Part shown: positions 58,481 through 64,000 of the stretch, in pieces | Layout of the letters: each line of letters opens with the position of its first letter | Position numbering within the stretch: the first letter of the stretch is position 1 | Notes under the pieces: generated by a model | Seen by the model: the letters and a program-made list of their open reading frames with translations, nothing else | Databases searched by the model: none | What the model was told of the DNA's origin: nothing | Position numbers and translations under genes: made by a program | Source: Larus michahellis | Lineage: Eukaryota > Chordata > Aves > Charadriiformes > Laridae | Reading direction: 5' to 3' | Length of the DNA stretch: 64,000 nt | Assembly: GCF_964199755.1 (NCBI RefSeq) | Contig: NC_133903.1 | Coordinates: 4,233,001 to 4,297,000, forward strand

Positions 58481-61080
58481 ATCTCCGTTCAGAAGACGCA
58501 GCTTTGCTGAGGAAACTAAGAGGAAGCCCCGGTTTGGCCCAATTTCACGTGCTTCCAGAATTGCCCCGTGAAACTGGGGACGGAGAGGGACGTTGCAGGA
58601 CCTGGGGAGCCCTGAACTGGGAGCAACCCCCTGTGTTCCTCATGGTCCGCCAGCAGCCGTTGGCAGGAGGGGCAGAGGAACAGTGCGTCAGCATCGAGTG
58701 CCATTTGGTGTTGAAATAAGTACCATGAGACCCGCAATGCTAGCAGAGCAGAAAAACAGCACAGCCAGTCCACCAGCAGGAATGGATAAATACAGGCAGC
58801 TTTCCTGACCTAAGATGTAGTTATGCCATATACATACCACATGTAGTTATCTAAGAAACCTTGTAATACTGAGGAAATCTGAGGTTTGTTCCCATCGGTT
58901 CTCTGTTTTTCAAGATCAAGCTCAAGAGCAGCTTCCAACAGGAAGGTCGTGCGGGATGGCTGATCCCAGCAACAGCCTCATGCTAATATTCATTAACGGT
59001 CTTGGGAAATACGTACCCAGCTTACTGCAGTCCATTTCTGTATATCTAGGGAATATCTAGGAGCGTTGGACGCTTGGGAAATGTTTTCATTGACAAAGGA
59101 TGAGCCAAAATCGTCGGCTCCTGCTCTCACCATTGATTTTCAGTGACCCCCATTTGCGCTGATGAAATGTTTTGTGTGAATAACTACTCCCAGACTGAAC
59201 ACGGAGCAGGCGAAGCCCTGTGTTGGTACGGGAGGGAAGTGGGGTGGGCTTCTCCGGTGTTCGAATAAGGGATTTCCGACACCCAAGAGAGCTGGAGACT
59301 GAGGGGGAGCCGTTCGTCCCCTCTGGGAAGGGTTTGGTGAGAGCAGCCCTTCGCATGGAGGAGCCAGACAGGCTCTGTGCATGTGGATGCGTTAGTCAGC
59401 TTGGCCACTAGCGGTTTTAACAGCAAATTATATGCTAAATCAAGCACTGGGAAACAAATTGCACACTCAGCTGGGCTGGAAGGCCAGCACCTGGCACACA
59501 CAGCTTTTCTCCATGGAGGCACAACCGCCTCCTGAGGGACCTGCTGCCGGGATTTGCCTTTAGCAATGCTGGATGGCTGGAGCAAAAGCTGGAGTCTCAA
59601 AGGCAAAAGGTTGTTTTTTTTACCCTGCGTCGTGTATTTTTCCTGGTTTTCCTCTAAGGAAAGTGTACGCCGTGCAGCTGCCCGCTGGAGGCTTGGCTCG
59701 GGGAGGAAGCAAAGCAGAGGGTTTGCCCAGGGAAGGGCTGGAGCCTGCGTGGCTAAAGTCCTCTGGACCAGCCAAGATGTCCCTGGAGGGCTGAGATGCA
59801 GATTCCTGTGTCCTCGTGAAGGGGCAGCATCTCCTGCTCTTGAGCGGGAGGCAGGAAGGGGTAAAACAGAAACTCCCTTTAGCATCTTACCTAAAAAAAT
59901 CATCAGTAAACCTCCCCTGTTTACACCTACAGTAATTCCTCCCCTTGTTCTTGCAAGCCCAGTTCAATTTTCTTTTTATTCTTGTGCATGTATCTGCAAA
60001 TAACCGATTACTCGTGTTAGACCCTGCCAATAAATTGTATGCTTTTTATTTGTTTCCCTTCCTTCCGGAGTCGGTTTGCATTAAGTACCGCCGCAGCGTG
60101 CAGAAGGGCTTGAGGCAATGCCTTGGTGGCCGCATAAAACAAGTTATTATTGAACATGGCCCCTCTTTCTCACAAAAAGAGCCCTTGGAAGATGCGAGCA
60201 GCTGCAATGTGTGTATTTTCATGACCATAAAAACTCCGTTTTACTTTTATTGACATTGAAAAGCCCTGGATAGGTGCATTTCTCATCCAGCTGATTAATC
60301 TGAGGTTGGAGGCCACCGTACCAACGATTGCGTAGATATGTACCTTTGTGCGCATGGAAGCGGTGTATCTCAACCTCTTTCCAAAAGGAAATCAAAGGCA
60401 CAGTGTTGCCAGCACGGAGACACAAAGAACGCCCTCTCTTTTTCATCTGAGACTCCCGCGCAGGCTCGCTACACCCACTTAGGCTCCTTTCAGCTCCCAA
60501 CATGCCTCCAGGTTGCCTAGCAATCCTAACAATATTTTATGAGACCTTATTCCAGAGGCACATTTTGCTAATGCCAAATTTTAGCTAGAAGCTCCAGGAG
60601 AAGCGCGGAGGAAGGTTGAGGTAGCATCACTCCGACTTATTACAGCCAGGAGAAAAAAAATAATATAGCAAATTATCGTGATGGTCATTTAGCAATAAGC
60701 TCTTGCATCGTACCCCGTGAGCCAGTGCGCTGCCGGGGGTGGTCTCCGTGCCATCAGCCGGCTGTAGCAACACAACCCCATACCTGGGAATGTGCCGAGA
60801 CTCCAAACAGGCACCTCCAAAAGGAACCAGCTGCCAGCATCCAGCGTGCCCACTGCAGGTTTCCAAGCAAATGTCTGATGGGAAGAAGCGATGAGGGAAA
60901 GCAGCTCCTGGCTGAATGCGACAGAAAGGATTCGGTATAACCAGCTGTTGCCATCCTAATGTTGGGCATCTCTGGGGAAACCTGCCTCCATCACCCGGGG
61001 TCATGCCTAAGGGTGACCGACGCTGGGAATTCAATGGGCTGAAGGGATGGCGGGCTCCAGCACGGCTCAGAGAGCTTGGG
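58481..61080. other. gene-free interval between two CR1 copies
   Basis: I recognise nothing here. The 239-codon reverse frame at 59184-59903 is overlapped by other frames on both strands and carries no known domain. Confidence 0.5.
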
Positions 61081-61084
61081 GAGA

Positions 61085-61655
61085 GCTGCGACCAGGTCAA
61101 GGGAGATGATTCTGCCCCTCTACTCCGCTCTCATGAGTCCCCACTTGGAGTACTGTGTCCAGCTTTGGAGTCCTCAGTACAGGGAGGACATGGACCTGTT
61201 GGAACGGGTCCAGAGGAGGCCACGAAGGTGCTGGGAGGGCTGGAGCCCCTCTGCTGTGACGACAGGCTGAGAGAGTTGGGGGGGTTCAGCCTAGAGAAGA
61301 GAAGGCTCCAGGGAGACCTTAGAGCCCCTTCCAGTCCCTAAAGGGGCTCCGGGAAAGCCCGGGAGGGACTCTGGATCAGGGAGGGGAGACATGGGACGAG
61401 GGGGAGTGGTTTTAAACTGAAAGAGGGGAGATTTAGATGAGTTATGAGGAAGGAAGTCTTGACTGTGAGGGTGGTGAGCCCCTGGCCCAGGTTGCCCGGA
61501 GAAGCTGTGGCTGCCCCATCCCTGGAGGGGTTCAAGGCCAGGTTGGACGGGGCTTGGAGCAACCTGGGCTGGTGGGAGGTGTCCCTGCCCAGGGCAGGGG
61601 GTGGCACTAGATGGGCTTTAAGCTTCCTTCTGAGCCTAACCATTCCATGATTCCT
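61085..61655 (+). mobile_element. CR1 LINE, longest copy in the window
   Basis: About 570 bp of CR1. It includes reverse-transcriptase ORF tail sequence (CACTTGGAGTACTGTGTCCA, GGAACGGGTCCAGAGGAGGC, GGTTCAGCCTAGAGAAGAGA) followed by the usual 3' region to TTCCTTCTGAGCC. The frame is broken. The terminal repeats are degenerate (CATTCCATGATTCC). Confidence 0.93.
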
Positions 61656-64000
61656 GACCACTGGTCCCCTGCTGCCTGGGCTGGTCACCCCGGCGAGGCC
61701 TTCAGCAGCTCCCCGAAATCAGCGGGTTCAGGGTTGTGTGCTCCCAGGTCCTGCAGCAGTGGAGCCCAGGTCTGAACCCCAAACAAACCTCTAACCCAGG
61801 CATAAATGAGCCCTTGGGGTGACACTCAATGTTTCTGAAGGCTACAGAGCTCCCATTTTTATCCTTTAGTTTGGTTAATACGAGCTTTGTCTAAGACCCA
61901 AACTTTCTATATGTTACTTCTAGTGGTTGGGGTTTTTAAATCCTACCTTTAAAAAGAAAAATAAAGCCCTTAATTTCATCAAAGATTACTCCATAATAGT
62001 AATCTCTTGCTAACATAAACTGAATTCAATTCAACCATTAAACTCCTATACGATTATTATTTTGTTGATGAAGAATGACCTTTGGTTAAATTCAGCAACC
62101 GTTTCATTTTTGTAAAACATGTATTTATAAAAAAAAAATCAATGGACATGTTTTCATGCTTTCTTATTTCTCTCCCTGGTTTTGGAGGGGTTTAATTTTT
62201 TTCAATATCCAGGGTGCACAAGTGTTTTTTCTAAGCAGGTAAACACGTCCCCTCCTGCCTGTAAAGCAAGAGCATTAGCACAAGGGAACGGGTTTACTCT
62301 AAACAAAAGTGAGACCCATCTCATTGATTTTTTTCATTGGCCAAGCTGAAGGACAAGTAAATTGAACTTTTTAAATCCTTACACTTTTAATACTGTATGG
62401 TATTATATAGTAATGTAAGTAAAACTGTTTATAGCAGATGTTTTTCTAAAGTTGACAGTGCGCCCTTAAAGTGACGCCTGATGATTGTAAATCCACGGTT
62501 TTCCAGCATTTACAGCAAATGTCCTTATCGCACTAACATGTCTAATTAATGCAACCAACCGAAAAGGGGAATGCAGTAATGGGGAAAGGAGAGAGTTCAC
62601 ACTTAATCCAGGATTTTACTGGGAATATAATCAAAGGTTAGGTTTGCCGAGTGCTTTAGAGGTGTCTGGAAAACAGCAGGACATTTGCAGGACGGTGCCT
62701 CCCCCAGCAGCTCCCTGCTGAGATGCTCCAGCGATCCCGAAGGATGCTCGGGACTCACTGAAAGCAAATATGGTTTACAAGAGCCTTTGCTAGTCCTTAC
62801 TTCATGGATAACCTGTAGACAGCCAAACCCAAGAACAGGTCACAGAAACTTCAGATTTCCTCTGCTGGGATGCTACGCAGCAGGCGAAGCCCGGGGCTTT
62901 CCCGCATGGGTCCCTGGGTACCCGTGTTGGGGCTCTGCTCCCTTCTCCTCTGCCCTTCGTCCCTGGTCCCTTATTTGAGAAAAACCAAAGCCTCATGAAG
63001 ACCAGCCACCACATCCTTCTTCTAGGTCTAACCCAGCCAGGAGGGTGTCCGGTGTGTACCTGCATCCCTGGGATGCTCTGAGCCAGGAGACCTGGGCAGG
63101 GCGAGTGAGGCTGAATCCAGACCTTCTCCTTTTCCCTTTTTCCTGGCATGGCTGGGCCCAGTGGAGTTCTTTTCCCATTCGGACGGAAAGCTTTTGCCAT
63201 CCAGCAGGTTGATAGGTGATAGCTGGTTAAAAGAGAAAAGGAGGTTGTTCATTTCTGGAGGGGGAATTTGTTGAAGAAGCACTTGAAGGCAGCCATCCCT
63301 GGTGCCCAGGATAACGCGGGGTCCGGGCTGCTGGGTTGGATGGTCACGACATAGAGGTGACATAGCGAGGGGGTTGTTTACACGCATAACCCGCCGTGGG
63401 TGCTGGATCTGATTCCAGATTGCCCCGACCTTCCCTGTGTTGTTTCTGCCTGTGAAAATATAGGAAGGAAGTCGGGATCAGGTGTGACCACGGTGGCCTT
63501 GGCAGCCCATTTCGCTGGCTGTATATCATGATATATACGGTGTGAATCACGCTAGAAGGTTTGGGACAGTAAACATGGGGGTCCTGTGTTTTCTGTTTGA
63601 ATGTTTTGTAATATTACAGGGCAAAATCTGTAGCTTTAGTGGCTCCTCCAGCTTCTCAGGCAGGTTGTAAAGCAAGATATTTAAGATCAGCTGTTTCCAA
63701 CCCTCCAGACAACACATGGAGCTTGTTTTCAGCAGCGACAGGCAGTATATGCTACAGTTGCTCATAAAAGTCCAAAACCATATTCCTTTTTGGGCTGAAA
63801 TGCTTCGTGTTTGATATGAGATTTTATACTTATTGGTTCAGTTGAGCTGTTGAAAAGTATGTGAGGGTTGGTTTTTTTTTCTCGGTTTACATCAATGGAA
63901 AGTGAGAAAATGAGCTCATTCAAAAATGACTAAAGCAACTAATTCAGGCCTCGCTTATATTATGTATTTCACCGAGGTCTAAGTTTCAAGCCAAATTGAA
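61656..64000. other. gene-free right end, AT-rich at 61.85-62.65 kb
   Basis: An 800 bp AT-rich, CpG-poor segment with many TAAT/ATTA cores is followed by more GC-rich sequence. No gene, repeat family or RNA was recognised. Confidence 0.45.

Noticed and set aside
59184..59903. Reverse-strand open frame of 239 codons
   Set aside because: It is the longest in the window, but it has no domain I recognise and is overlapped by open frames on both strands. Without transcript support I do not call it.

Overview
The window is vertebrate, most likely avian, nuclear DNA. It holds multi-exon cytochrome P450 genes with GT-AG introns. Five clear CR1-type LINE 3' ends carry the terminal consensus typical of birds (CCTTCCAACC... 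followed by ATTCTGTGATTCTAT). Everything recognisable as coding belongs to the CYP3A subfamily (microsomal, haem-thiolate, xenobiotic and steroid monooxygenases). There are no bacterial-type operons, CRISPR arrays, tRNAs or rRNAs that I can see.

Layout. (1) 6-4106, + strand: the last three coding exons (11-13) of CYP3A gene 1, whose 5' part lies outside the window. (2) 4107-15564: intergenic DNA with two CR1 copies, an old antisense CR1 fragment, simple repeats and two non-coding blocks (A at 10.9 kb, B at 13.2 kb) that recur later. (3) 15565-24513, - strand: a previously unmarked, heavily decayed, unprocessed CYP3A pseudogene. Relics of exons 2-8 and 10-13 lie in the right order and with nearly the same spacing as in the intact gene. 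They carry frameshifts and lose key residues. (4) 24514-31569: intergenic DNA with a CR1 copy and second copies of blocks A and B, called A' (29.4 kb) and B' (30.9 kb). (5) 31570-42835, - strand: a complete 13-exon CYP3A gene (gene 2) encoding 506 residues, with all P450 signatures intact. (6) 42836-64000: about 21 kb with no recognisable gene, containing the gene 2 upstream region, two CR1 copies and homopolymer tracts.

How it fits together. Gene 1 points right. Gene 2 and the pseudogene point left, so gene 1 is tail-to-tail with the other two. The order A-B-pseudogene followed by A'-B'-gene 2, all in one orientation, is best explained by tandem duplication of a unit of roughly 16-18 kb carrying one CYP3A gene and its 3' flank. 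The proximal gene copy then died while parts of its flank stayed recognisable. Gene 1 and gene 2 differ at about 23 of 76 residues in exon 11, so they are old paralogues rather than a recent copy. All homology calls were made by eye from the sequence and from knowledge of the CYP3A family; no alignment or database search was run.
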